Assembly (NCBI RefSeq): GCF_014838825.1
Contig: NZ_JACYMO010000001.1
Coordinates: 186,001-250,000, forward strand
From: Erwinia persicina
GTDB taxonomy: Bacteria; Pseudomonadota; Gammaproteobacteria; Enterobacterales; Enterobacteriaceae
Length of the DNA: 64,000 nt
Reading direction: 5' to 3'
The translations under genes were made by a program, and so were the position numbers. Under the pieces are notes generated by a model. That model was not told where the DNA came from. It made no database searches and worked only from the letters and a program-made list of their open reading frames with translations. Within the stretch, counting starts at the first letter, position 1. The number at the start of each line of letters is the position of its first letter. Of this stretch, positions 9,105 through 20,122 are shown piece by piece.

Positions 9105-9120
9105 TGTGCGGCAAATCACA
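9105..9120. promoter_or_regulatory. CRP site candidate upstream of mlc
   Basis: TGTGC-N6-TCACA, one mismatch from the CRP consensus TGTGA-N6-TCACA. E. coli mlc is known to be under cAMP-CRP control, which supports the call. Confidence 0.6.
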
Positions 9121-9176
9121 TATCGAATCAAATATTTGACGCCATCTGATAAGTGTTTCACCATGAGCCGGATGCT

Positions 9177-9198
9177 TTATTTTGAAGCGCGAAAATAA
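9177..9198. promoter_or_regulatory. Mlc operator candidate (autoregulation)
   Basis: TTATTTT and AAAATAA arms flank a GCGCG-containing centre, the general layout of Mlc/NagC boxes. It lies about 100 bp upstream of the mlc start. E. coli Mlc represses its own gene, so this is a likely autoregulatory site; the match was judged by eye. Confidence 0.55.
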
Positions 9199-9297
9199 GA
9201 GCCGATCGGTCGGCCATCATCGTCAGTTTCTGACGACTGTCGGTTGGTTCAGAAAAGCGACAAACGCTGTTTTGACGGTAATAAGCGGGAGTAGGGT

Positions 9298-10515
9298 GTG
9301 ATTGCGGACAGTCAGCCTGGCCATATTGACCAGATTAAACAGACTAATGCCGGAGCGGTGTACAGACTGATTGATCGGTTTGGCCCTATCTCGCGTATTG
9401 AGCTGTCAAAAAAAGCGCAGCTGGCTCCGGCCAGTATCACCAAAATCGTGCGGGAGATGCTGGAAGCCCACCTGGTGCAGGAGACAGAGTTTCAGGAGCC
9501 CGGAAGCCGTGGCCGCCCGGCCGTCGGACTGCTGCTGGACACCCAGGCCTGGCATTTCCTTTCCGTGCGCATCGGCGCTGGCGATATCACACTCGCCCTG
9601 CGTGACCTCAGCAGTAAAATGGTGGTGGAGCAGCAGTTTGCTCTGCCGGCGCAAGACGCACTGCCGTTGCTGACCCGCATCATCCAGCAGATCGACCAGT
9701 TCTTTATCCATCACCAGCACAAGCTGGAACGCCTGACCGCCATTGCTATCACGTTGCCGGGCATTATGAACAGCCAGACCGGGATTGTGCACCGGATGCC
9801 CTATTATGACGTGGACGATATGCCGCTTGGCCCGTCGCTGGCCAGCCACACCGGTCTGCCGGTCTATATTCAGCATGATATCTGCGCCTGGACGATGGCC
9901 GAGTCGCTGTTTGGGGCCTCGCGGGATGCCCGCGATGTCCTCCAGGTGGTGATTGACCATAATGTGGGCGCGGGGGTGATCACCGGGGGGCGCTTGCTGC
10001 ACGGTGGCAGCAGCACGCTGGTGGAGATCGGCCATACCCAGGTCGATCCGTGGGGCAAACGCTGCTACTGCGGCAATCACGGTTGCCTGGAAACAGTAGC
10101 CAGCACGGACAGCATGCTGGAGCTGGCCGCGCAGCGGATGCAGGCCTCCATGAGTTCCACGCTGCATAATCAGTCGTTAACCATTGATGCCCTCTGTGAT
10201 GCCGCGCTGGCCGGGGATCAGCTTGCCTGCGACATCATTTCCGGCGTGGGTAACAGCGTGGGGCGCATTGTGGCGGTGATGGTCAACCTGTTCCATCCGC
10301 AGAAAATTCTCATCGGATCGCCGCTTAACCGGGCGCAGAGCATCCTTTACCCGGCAATAGTGACCTGTATTCGTCAACAGGCCTTACCCAGCTACAGTAA
10401 AGCTGTCAGCGTGGAACCCACCGCCTTTATTAATCTGGGCACGATGCCGGGGGCAGCGCTGGTCAAAGATGCGCTCTATAACGGGTCATTGTTAATCAAA
10501 CTGCTACAAGGCTGA
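9298..10515 (+). CDS. mlc: Glucose-responsive transcriptional repressor Mlc (ROK family)
   Basis: 405 residues (E. coli 406). N-terminal winged HTH (about 20-80, QLAPASITKIVREMLEAHLVQE), a ROK sugar-kinase-like domain, and the zinc site CYCGNHGCLE. Represses ptsG, manXYZ, malT and ptsHI in E. coli and is sequestered at the membrane by dephosphorylated EIICB-Glc. Starts with GTG as in E. coli, after CGGGAG. The upstream region holds CRP- and Mlc-like boxes. Followed by bioD2, the E. coli order. Confidence 0.96.
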   Translation: MIADSQPGHIDQIKQTNAGAVYRLIDRFGPISRIELSKKAQLAPASITKIVREMLEAHLVQETEFQEPGSRGRPAVGLLLDTQAWHFLSVRIGAGDITLALRDLSSKMVVEQQFALPAQDALPLLTRIIQQIDQFFIHHQHKLERLTAIAITLPGIMNSQTGIVHRMPYYDVDDMPLGPSLASHTGLPVYIQHDICAWTMAESLFGASRDARDVLQVVIDHNVGAGVITGGRLLHGGSSTLVEIGHTQVDPWGKRCYCGNHGCLETVASTDSMLELAAQRMQASMSSTLHNQSLTIDALCDAALAGDQLACDIISGVGNSVGRIVAVMVNLFHPQKILIGSPLNRAQSILYPAIVTCIRQQALPSYSKAVSVEPTAFINLGTMPGAALVKDALYNGSLLIKLLQG

Positions 10516-10637
10516 TAAATTCACTAAACATTGCGCTAACGCAATCTCCGACCGGCGGCACTCCCCTACAATTTTCGCTCATTTACCGAGTATGAAAATT
10601 ATTAATGAGGCCAGGCTGTGCCTGTCGGAGTCATCCC

Positions 10638-11303
10638 ATGTTGAAACGTTTATTTGTCACTGGAACCGATACTGAAGTAGGAAAAACGGTGGTATCGCGC
10701 GCGTTGTTACAAAAGCTGGCGACAAACAATAAACGCGCCGTAGGCTACAAACCGGTTGCTAAAAGCAGCCAGCAAACGGAAGAAGGACCACGCAATAAGG
10801 ATGCCCTGGTTCTTCAGGGTTCTTCATCCGTACAGTTGCCGTATCAGGCGATTAATCCCATCACCCTGCTCGACGATGAGATCAGTACCAGCGCAACCCC
10901 GATCAGTTACGCAACCTTAAGCCACGGGCTGCATGCCCTGAACGATCAGGCTGACTATATTGTGGTGGAGGGGACCGGCGGCTGGCGCAGTCTGATGAAC
11001 GATCTGCGTCCGCTGTCTGACTGGGCGGTTCAGGAACAGCTGCCAGTGGTGCTGGTGGTCGGCATTAAACTGGGCTGCATCAGCCATGCGCTGCTCACGG
11101 CGCAGGCGGTAATCAACGACGGTCTGCCGCTTTTAGGCTGGGTGGCTAACCGGATTAACCCCGGCCTGGCGCACTATGCAGAAATTATTGATGTGCTGCG
11201 GGATAAAATTCCGGCTCCTCTGCTGGGGGAGTTGCCCTATCTGCCCCGGGCAGAAACGCGTGACCTGGCCCACTATCTTGATCTGACCGCGCTGGATTTA
11301 TAA
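10638..11303 (+). CDS. bioD2: ATP-dependent dethiobiotin synthetase (second paralogue, YnfK type)
   Basis: 221 residues. The P-loop TGTDTEVGKT lies at residues 8-17, followed by the BioD substrate segments GYKPVAK and VEGTGGW. Carboxylates 7,8-diaminononanoate to dethiobiotin if active; E. coli YnfK is a weakly characterised paralogue of BioD, and no bio operon is nearby. I start at ATG 10638 (MLKRLFVTG), which aligns with E. coli, rather than at the upstream in-frame start at 10605. A 122-bp gap with AT-rich sequence separates it from mlc, so it may have its own promoter. Confidence 0.9.
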   Translation: MLKRLFVTGTDTEVGKTVVSRALLQKLATNNKRAVGYKPVAKSSQQTEEGPRNKDALVLQGSSSVQLPYQAINPITLLDDEISTSATPISYATLSHGLHALNDQADYIVVEGTGGWRSLMNDLRPLSDWAVQEQLPVVLVVGIKLGCISHALLTAQAVINDGLPLLGWVANRINPGLAHYAEIIDVLRDKIPAPLLGELPYLPRAETRDLAHYLDLTALDL

Positions 11304-11313
11304 CGTCGACGGA

Positions 11314-11343
11314 GCCCGCCCCTGCCAAACGGCTGGGGTGGGC
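11314..11343. terminator. GC-rich hairpin between convergent bioD2 and bglB
   Basis: Thirteen-base arms (11314-11326 and 11331-11343, AAAC loop) pair with one G-T wobble and one mismatch. No U-tract follows on either strand, so the terminator role is inferred from its place between convergent genes. Confidence 0.4.
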
Positions 11344-11353
11344 CCCGGTGGGA

Positions 11354-14761
<3,408 letters not shown>

Positions 14762-14767
<6 letters not shown>

Positions 14768-14789
14768 GCCTGAAAATCAGTAGCAATCC
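14762..14789 (-). promoter_or_regulatory. RAT (ribonucleic antiterminator) of the BglG/SacY type
   Basis: On the minus strand it begins GGATTGCTACTGATTTTCAG and ends GGCAAAACC, almost the same as the E. coli bgl RAT. It overlaps the leader terminator stem by six bases, so folding of RAT (stabilised by a BglG-family protein) and folding of the terminator exclude each other. No BglG-family gene lies next to the operon or elsewhere in the window. Confidence 0.92.
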
Positions 14790-14993
14790 TGTGTATGTTG
14801 CAGCGATATTTCCTTAGTCGCCGTGGGTTAGCAAGGGGGGCGGGCAGGAATAACTGTTTTTCGTGACGGGGATCGACTTTTAACGGCCGGGCTGCCGGCG
14901 GCAATCCTGCGGCAGACGGCGATAGCACATTTTGCAACTGGCGTCCTTCAAGCTAGACTGTATCGCATTGATTAGGTTAAGGGTGATACAAAC

Positions 14994-15977
14994 GTGGAAG
15001 TCATTGCGGGTAAATCATTACAGGTCTCAGATGCGATCATTTCGTGTCAGCTGGATGGAAAGGGCGGGTTAATCCCGATTGACGACAGCGATGTGCTGAC
15101 CTGTGACAGGCCGTGCTGGCTGCACCTGAATTATACCCATCGTGAAAGTGCGGACTGGCTGGCATCTACCCCGCTGCTGCCGGACACGGTGCGCGACGCG
15201 CTGGGCGGAGACAGCATGCGCCCGCGCGTTAACCGCCTGAGCGACGGCACAATGATTACGTTGCGCAGCATTAATCTTAATAGCGAATCGCGGCCGGAGC
15301 AGCTGGTGGTGATCCGCGTATTTATTAATGAAAAGCTGATCGTTTCCACCCGGCAGCGCAAAGTGTTTGCCATTGATGAAGTGCTGACCGACCTGAAGAA
15401 CGGCATCGGCCCGGTAGACGGTGGCAGCTGGCTGGTGGACGTCTGTGATGCGCTGACCGACCACACCAGTGAGTTTATCGAGGAACTGCACGATAAAATT
15501 ATCGAGCTGGAAGACGCGGTGGTGGATCAGCAGGTGCCGCCGCGCGGTGAGCTGGCGATGATCCGCAAGCAGCTGATTATTATGCGTCGTTATATGGCCC
15601 CACAGCGTGACGTGTTTTCCCGTATTGCCAGCGAACGCCTGCCGTGGATGAGCGATGACGATCGCCGCCGGATGCAGGATATTGCTGACCGTTTAGGGCG
15701 AGGGCTGGACGATCTGGATGCCAGCGTGGCGCGCACCGGCGTACTGGCCGATGAAATCACCACGGTGATGGCCGAGGCCATGAACCGCAGAACCTATACC
15801 ATGTCACTGCTGGCGATGGTTTTCCTGCCGACGACTTTTCTTACCGGGCTGTTTGGCGTCAATCTGGGGGGGATCCCCGGCGGTGAGTGGCGCTACGGTT
15901 TCCCCACGTTCTGCATGCTGCTGATGCTGCTGGTTATTGGCGTTGCCTGGTGGTTACGGAAACGTAAATGGTTGTGA
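14994..15977 (+). CDS. zntB: Zinc transporter ZntB (CorA/MIT family)
   Basis: 327 residues (E. coli 327). Long cytoplasmic N-terminal domain, then two C-terminal membrane helices with the [11 protein letters not shown] pore loop carrying the GxN signature of the CorA family. E. coli ZntB moves zinc across the inner membrane, reported as proton-driven uptake. Starts with GTG after AAGGGTG. Its 5' region (14790-14993) is shared with the bglFB leader on the opposite strand. Confidence 0.95.
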   Translation: MEVIAGKSLQVSDAIISCQLDGKGGLIPIDDSDVLTCDRPCWLHLNYTHRESADWLASTPLLPDTVRDALGGDSMRPRVNRLSDGTMITLRSINLNSESRPEQLVVIRVFINEKLIVSTRQRKVFAIDEVLTDLKNGIGPVDGGSWLVDVCDALTDHTSEFIEELHDKIIELEDAVVDQQVPPRGELAMIRKQLIIMRRYMAPQRDVFSRIASERLPWMSDDDRRRMQDIADRLGRGLDDLDASVARTGVLADEITTVMAEAMNRRTYTMSLLAMVFLPTTFLTGLFGVNLGGIPGGEWRYGFPTFCMLLMLLVIGVAWWLRKRKWL

Positions 15978-16024
15978 TAAATAAGAATATGTGAGGCAGG
16001 GATGGGGCAATAACGTGACGAAAG

Positions 16025-16038
16025 CTGATCGACGTCAA
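16025..16038 (+). promoter_or_regulatory. FNR box for fnrS
   Basis: CTGAT-CGAC-GTCAA, each half-site one base from the consensus TTGAT-N4-ATCAA. Its centre is about 42 bases before the presumed fnrS start at 16074, the normal class II activator position. Confidence 0.75.
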
Positions 16039-16073
16039 TAAATTCTGGTGTCGATCAGGGCAAACTCTTTCTC

Positions 16074-16194
16074 GCAGGTGAATGCAACGTCAAGCGATGG
16101 GCGTTGCGCTCCATATTGTCTTACTTCCTTTTTTTGAATTAATGCATAGCACATTTGATTCGTACAAGGCCGGCCTAACCGCCGGCTTTTTTTT
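16074..16194 (+). ncRNA. fnrS: FNR-induced small RNA FnrS
   Basis: About 121 nt. The 5' part (GCAGGTGAATGCAACGTCAA, then a GCGATGGGCGTTGC stem) and the middle part (ATATTGTCTTACTTCC, GCATAGCACA) match E. coli FnrS almost base for base as I remember it. Only the terminator stem differs (GCCGGCCTAACCGCCGGC-type, with eight T residues). FnrS is Hfq-dependent, made anaerobically, and represses genes of aerobic metabolism. The position after zntB is also that of E. coli. The FNR gene lies at 46454-47209. Confidence 0.93.
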
Positions 16195-16259
16195 GCGCGT
16201 TTGCCAGCGCCGTCAGATGTCCTACGCTTACTATTCCTACACTGTATGAGGAGGAAGAC

Positions 16260-16409
16260 ATGTTAACTAACCAGATAACGTCGATTCGCCTGTCAGAACC
16301 ACTAAGCGACCCCGTTCCCGTGCCGGGCCCGACGCCGATACCTCAGCCCTTACCCGATCCGCCACCGGCCGATCCCCATCCGATTATTGACCCACCACCT
16401 TACCAGTAA
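16260..16409 (+). CDS. Small proline-rich protein, 49 residues, unknown
   Basis: An intact 50-codon reading frame with a very strong ribosome site (GAGGAGGAAG, three bases before the ATG). The peptide starts MLTNQITSIRLSEPLSDP and then is mostly Pro, Asp and short hydrophobic residues (PVPGPTPIPQPLPDPPP). There is no signal peptide or membrane segment. It starts 65 bases after the fnrS terminator. I recognise no family. The extreme composition together with the strong ribosome site suggests a translated gene, but polyproline can also arise from GC-rich DNA by chance. Confidence 0.5.
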   Translation: MLTNQITSIRLSEPLSDPVPVPGPTPIPQPLPDPPPADPHPIIDPPPYQ

Positions 16410-16498
16410 CGTCGTGACCCGGCCCGGGCTGGCTTAAGGGCGGGCAGAGACATCCACCCGCCTGCGCCGGACAGCGAGAACCCTCTGTATTTCTGATG

Positions 16499-16527
16499 TT
16501 TCCCGGGCTGGGAAACTTCCGTATAAT
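16499..16527 (+). promoter_or_regulatory. ttcA promoter with a hairpin in the spacer
   Basis: A perfect TATAAT is at 16522-16527, 64 bases before the ttcA start. Just upstream TTTCCC and GGGAAA (16499-16515) form an inverted repeat that could be an operator. No convincing -35 box is visible. Confidence 0.45.
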
Positions 16528-16590
16528 GGCCCTCCAGACTGTAATCAGAATCACGTCGTTCTAAAGCCATCAGGATCCAGAGAAGTATTT

Positions 16591-17484
16591 ATGAATCAAG
16601 TCGATGTACGAAAAGAAACCCTGGAGATGAATAAACTCCAGAAGCGCCTCAGAAGAAATGTTGGCCTTGCCATCACTGATTACAACATGATTGAAGAGAA
16701 TGACGTTGTGATGGCCTGCATGAGCGGCGGCAAAGACTCGTTTGCTATGCTGGATATTTTGCTGGCGCTGCAAAAAGTAGCCCCCATCAAATTCGAAGTC
16801 ATTGCGGTTAATCTGGATCAGAAACAACCTGGCTTCCCGGAACATATTTTACCCGCCTATCTCGACAGTCTTGATATCCCTTATTATATTGTGGATAAAG
16901 ACACCTATTCCGTGGTGAAGGAAAAGATACCGGAAGGAAAAACCACCTGTGGTTTATGTTCACGCCTGCGTCGCGGCACGCTGTACTCCTTTGCCGAGAA
17001 AATTGGTGCCACCAAAATCGCCCTTGGCCACCATATGGATGACATCGTTGAGACGCTGTTCCTCAATATGTTCCACGGTGCAAAAATGAAGGCGATGCCC
17101 CCGAAGCTGCGTTCTGACGATGGACGAAACGTCGTGATCCGTCCGCTGAGCTACTGCCGGGAAAAAGATTTGATTGCCTGGTCGGAACATAAAGACTTCC
17201 CGATCATTCCCTGCAATCTGTGCGGCTCGCAGGAGAACCTTCAGCGGCAGGCGATCAAAGCCATGCTGACCGAGTGGGATAAAAAAACGCCGGGTCGGGT
17301 CGACAGCGTCTTTAAGTCGATCCAGAACATCAGCCCAAGCCAGTTAGCCGACAGGGAACTGTTCGATTTCGAGGCCCTGCCGCTGGATCGCAGTGGTGAC
17401 AGAGCAGAGTATGCCTTTACTGAAGCCACCGTCTCGTCGACCAATATAGATAAATCGCTCTATATAGATGTTGCTAACCTGTAA
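16591..17484 (+). CDS. ttcA: tRNA 2-thiocytidine(32) synthetase TtcA, atypical version
   Basis: 297 residues (E. coli 311). ATP-dependent, Fe-S enzyme that thiolates C32 of some tRNAs. The PP-loop SGGKDS is near residue 45, the CGLC pair near 117-121 and the PCNLCGSQ motif near 208, so it looks functional. It differs from the usual enterobacterial protein in normally fixed segments: HHMDD instead of [22 protein letters not shown] instead of FYGGKMKGMPPKLMSDD, QENLQRQ instead of QPNLQRQ, and a short unrelated tail. Its DNA is AT-richer (51 G+C in bases 16801-16920). It lies between fnrS and dbpA; in E. coli ttcA follows dbpA. Confidence 0.92.
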   Translation: MNQVDVRKETLEMNKLQKRLRRNVGLAITDYNMIEENDVVMACMSGGKDSFAMLDILLALQKVAPIKFEVIAVNLDQKQPGFPEHILPAYLDSLDIPYYIVDKDTYSVVKEKIPEGKTTCGLCSRLRRGTLYSFAEKIGATKIALGHHMDDIVETLFLNMFHGAKMKAMPPKLRSDDGRNVVIRPLSYCREKDLIAWSEHKDFPIIPCNLCGSQENLQRQAIKAMLTEWDKKTPGRVDSVFKSIQNISPSQLADRELFDFEALPLDRSGDRAEYAFTEATVSSTNIDKSLYIDVANL

Positions 17485-17573
17485 TGGCTGGCGCAGGCAT
17501 TCATTGACCTGCGTTAATTGAAGGGCGGCGCGCCATCAACTACGCTTAATCATCTCAACGAGAGGAGGGCGTA

Positions 17574-17711
17574 ATGTCACAGGATAAATCAAAGACCAAA
17601 CCGGAAAAAGATCCGCACCCGGCCAGGGATAATCCCAACGAGCACGGTGAAATTCCGCGCACGCGGGATGACAGCGACGACGATAAAAAAGATCCGTTCA
17701 ACGATCGCTGA
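17574..17711 (+). CDS. Small hydrophilic protein, 45 residues, unknown
   Basis: A 46-codon frame with a strong AGAGGAGG ribosome site. The product (MSQDKSKTKPEKDPHPARDN..., ending DDSDDDKKDPFNDR) has almost only charged and polar residues and should be disordered. It resembles the small stress-related hydrophilic peptides of enterobacteria, but I cannot name a family. It follows ttcA by 89 bases and is itself followed by a 12-bp hairpin at 17724-17754. Confidence 0.5.
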   Translation: MSQDKSKTKPEKDPHPARDNPNEHGEIPRTRDDSDDDKKDPFNDR

Positions 17712-17723
17712 TCCCGTCAGTGG

Positions 17724-17754
17724 CCCGTCCTGTCACCGTTGCTGACAGGGCGGG
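17724..17754 (+). terminator. Hairpin after the 45-residue ORF
   Basis: CCCGTCCTGTCA and TGACAGGGCGGG pair over 12 bases with one G-T wobble and a seven-base loop. No T-run follows. It may end the small-ORF transcript or protect its 3' end. Confidence 0.4.
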
Positions 17755-17830
17755 GTCCCGCTGTTGACGCTTCATTCCTCTTATTTTTTCCCGCCCCAGC
17801 ACAATCCAATGACGAAATATATTAAACCCC

Positions 17831-17857
17831 TCAAGTTTTCTGCCCGGATGCCGTTAA
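17831..17857 (+). promoter_or_regulatory. Candidate sigma-28 (FliA) promoter
   Basis: TCAAGTTT-N11-GCCGTTAA, one mismatch in each half from the flagellar consensus TAAAGTTT-N11-GCCGATAA, with the exact spacing. The next gene on this strand is the 28-residue membrane peptide at 18063. No flagellar gene is adjacent. Confidence 0.5.
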
Positions 17858-17954
17858 CACCGTAAGCGTCAGTGCTAATTTTTTCTTCTCAGAGCGCCTG
17901 CCCGTCAGGAAAACTCCCTGAGCCTTAACTTACGCCCGGAATGCGAATAAACAG

Positions 17955-17984
17955 GCGACATTCAGGGCCAGGCTTTACTATAAT
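17955..17984 (+). promoter_or_regulatory. Sigma-70 promoter of the small membrane peptide gene
   Basis: TATAAT at 17979-17984 is perfect; GCGACA, 18 bases upstream, is a fair -35. The transcript would start near 17991, giving a leader of about 70 bases before the ATG at 18063. Confidence 0.5.
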
Positions 17985-18062
17985 TGCCGCCGAGACTTTC
18001 GTCTTACGCCGTGAGCAGATTGATATAACGGCTAAGAACGAAACGAAGGAGAAGGAATACAC

Positions 18063-18149
18063 ATGAAATGGAACCGGAGAAATACCTGGATTGCGATGGT
18101 GGCAGCCTGTCTGATTTTCTGGCTGTTAATCGCGTTGGTTTTATCTTAG
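18063..18149 (+). CDS. Small single-span membrane protein, 28 residues (YmiA-like)
   Basis: The frame MKWNRRNTWIAMVAAC..FWLLIALVLS has three basic residues followed by one complete membrane helix, so the N-terminus should stay inside. The ribosome site AAGGAGAAGGA is strong. Its pattern (R-x-x-W-x-A ... F-W-x-x-x-A-L) recalls E. coli YmiA, a small inner-membrane protein of unknown role, but with so few residues the similarity is only suggestive. Two promoter candidates lie upstream. It ends 121 bases before dbpA. Confidence 0.6.
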   Translation: MKWNRRNTWIAMVAACLIFWLLIALVLS

Positions 18150-18270
18150 TCGGACTACATAATACACAGCGCTGCGCGACGTTATCGCCAGCGCTTTTCT
18201 CCCCGTCCCTTGCGCTTATCTGCTACAATCAGCGCCATTAATCCTGTCCGTTTTATCAGAGAGTTCTTCC

Positions 18271-19650
18271 GTGACTGCTTTTTCTACCCTGACCCAACTT
18301 CCCGCCAGCCAGATCGAAAATCTTACTGAACTGGGCTACCTCGACATGACGCCGGTACAGGCTGAATCGCTGCCTGCTATTCTTGCGGGGCGGGATGTGC
18401 GCGCACAGGCGAAAACCGGCAGCGGTAAAACTGCCGCCTTTGGTCTGGGCGTGATGCATCGCGTAGATGCCAGCCAGTACGTCACTCAGGCGCTGGTGCT
18501 GTGCCCGACCCGCGAACTGGCCGACCAGGTGGCTAAAGAGCTGCGCCGTCTGGCGCGTTTTACCGCGAACATTAAAATTCTCACATTGTGCGGTGGCCAG
18601 CCAGTCGGCGCACAGCGTGATTCGCTGGTGCATGCTCCGCAGATTGTTGTCGGCACACCCGGGCGTATTCTTGACCATCTGAAGCGTGAAACCCTGAAGC
18701 TGGATGGCATCAATATGCTGGTGCTGGATGAAGCCGACCGCATGCTGGAAATGGGCTTCCGCGACGATATCGACAGCATTATCCGCCACTGTCCGCAGGC
18801 CCGCCAGACGCTGCTGTTTTCCGCTACCTGGCCGCAGGGTATTGCCCAGATCAGCCAGAGTATTCAGCGCGATCCGCTGACTGTGGAAACGGGCGATGTC
18901 TCCGATTTACCGTCTATTGAACAAACCTTCTACGAGGCCGGCCCGCGGGAAAAACTGACCGCGCTGATTGGCCTGCTGAGTGACCGTCAGCCCACCTCCT
19001 GCGTCGTGTTCTGCAACACCAAACGGGAATGTGATGACATCGCGTATGCGCTGGAGTCTGCGAACATCAGTGCGCTGGCGCTGCACGGCGACCTTGAGCA
19101 GCGCGATCGCGATCAGGTTCTGATCCGCTTTGCTAACGGCAGCTGCCGCGTACTGGTCGCTACCGATGTGGCCGCTCGCGGGCTGGATATCAAGTCCCTG
19201 GCGATGGTGGTTAACTATCAGCTCTCTTTTGACCCGGAAGTGCACGTCCACCGTATTGGCCGTACTGCCCGCGCCGGTCAGGAAGGATGCGCGGTTAGTT
19301 TTGTCGCCCAGGATGAGATGGTGCGCGCCCATGCGCTGGAAGATTATCTGCAACAGAAGCTGGCCTGGCGCAACGTATCAGAGCTGAAGTCTGTGGCGGC
19401 GAAAGCGCTGCCGGCAGAGATGGTCACGGTGAGCCTGGACGGCGGCCGTAAAGCGAAAATCCGACCGGGAGACATTCTCGGTGCCCTGACCGGCGACGGT
19501 GGGCTGACCGGCGATCAGGTCGGCAAGATTGATATTGGTCCGACGCAGGCATATGTTGCCATCCGTCAGTCACAGGCGCGCCAGGTGATGGGGCAGCTGA
19601 AAGATGTGAAGATCAAAGGGAAATCGTGCCGGGCGCGTTTACTGAAATAA
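18271..19650 (+). CDS. dbpA: ATP-dependent RNA helicase DbpA
   Basis: 459 residues (E. coli 457). DEAD-box helicase that is activated by hairpin 92 of 23S rRNA and acts in 50S subunit assembly. Walker A AKTGSGKT is near residue 47, DEAD near 152, SAT and the HRIGRTARAG motif VI follow. The C-terminal RNA-binding domain that sets rRNA specificity is present (KIRPGDILGALTGD ... KGKSCRARLLK). Starts with GTG, aligned with the E. coli start (TAFSTL). No strong ribosome site precedes it. Confidence 0.96.
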   Translation: MTAFSTLTQLPASQIENLTELGYLDMTPVQAESLPAILAGRDVRAQAKTGSGKTAAFGLGVMHRVDASQYVTQALVLCPTRELADQVAKELRRLARFTANIKILTLCGGQPVGAQRDSLVHAPQIVVGTPGRILDHLKRETLKLDGINMLVLDEADRMLEMGFRDDIDSIIRHCPQARQTLLFSATWPQGIAQISQSIQRDPLTVETGDVSDLPSIEQTFYEAGPREKLTALIGLLSDRQPTSCVVFCNTKRECDDIAYALESANISALALHGDLEQRDRDQVLIRFANGSCRVLVATDVAARGLDIKSLAMVVNYQLSFDPEVHVHRIGRTARAGQEGCAVSFVAQDEMVRAHALEDYLQQKLAWRNVSELKSVAAKALPAEMVTVSLDGGRKAKIRPGDILGALTGDGGLTGDQVGKIDIGPTQAYVAIRQSQARQVMGQLKDVKIKGKSCRARLLK

Positions 19651-19677
19651 ACCGCTGAAGGGAAAGAGGGCGGTAAA

Positions 19678-19704
19678 GGGTCGATCGTTTGTCACGATCG
19701 ACCC
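19678..19704. terminator. Perfect hairpin between convergent dbpA and monooxygenase genes
   Basis: GGGTCGATCG / CGATCGACCC, a perfect 10-bp stem with a seven-base loop, 27 bases after the dbpA stop. It has no U-tract on either strand. Confidence 0.4.
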
Positions 19705-19717
19705 ACATCATGACGGT

Positions 19718-20005
19718 TTACATTTTCGTGATCACGGGCGGTGCGGCCAGCAGATCTTTTACACCTGCCAGCAGGGCCTGAAAATGAGGCTGCGATTCGT
19801 GCAGCTCAATGGCAGCAGCGCTTTTCCAGGTTTCGTGGAACAGGAACAGGTCACTGTTTTCCACGCTGCGGTATAAATCATAATGCACGTTGCCTTCATC
19901 AAGGCGGCTCGGGGCCACGCAGCGGTTCAGCACGTCATACAGCTCATTGCCTTTACCGGTTGCCGCAGCAAAGGTGGCCACCACCATAATCGGTTTATCA
20001 GACAT
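19718..20005 (-). CDS. Antibiotic-biosynthesis-monooxygenase (ABM) domain protein, YgiN-like
   Basis: 95 residues forming one ABM ferredoxin-like domain: a beta strand at the start (PIMVVATFAAATGK), the conserved E...L..C..PSR..EGN..YDLYRS pattern, and FLFHETWKS with the conserved tryptophan. Relatives include the quinol monooxygenase YgiN and YdhR-type proteins; the substrate here is unknown. ATG 20005 follows AGGAGAG; a longer in-frame start at 20089 is unlikely. Confidence 0.82.
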   Translation of the reverse strand: MSDKPIMVVATFAAATGKGNELYDVLNRCVAPSRLDEGNVHYDLYRSVENSDLFLFHETWKSAAAIELHESQPHFQALLAGVKDLLAAPPVITKM

Positions 20006-20122
20006 TTTTCTCTCCTGTAACAAAGTTAAAAACGGTGCAGATGACGTGACGTCAGTCCGTACCAAAACGTAGTGCCTCCAGCCTGGCACGATTCTGCCTG
20101 ACTGACATGATCTTTTCAGGCT

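Noticed and set aside
9406..10167. 253-codon minus-strand ORF across mlc
   Set aside because: Shadow of mlc; no ribosome site and no recognisable protein.
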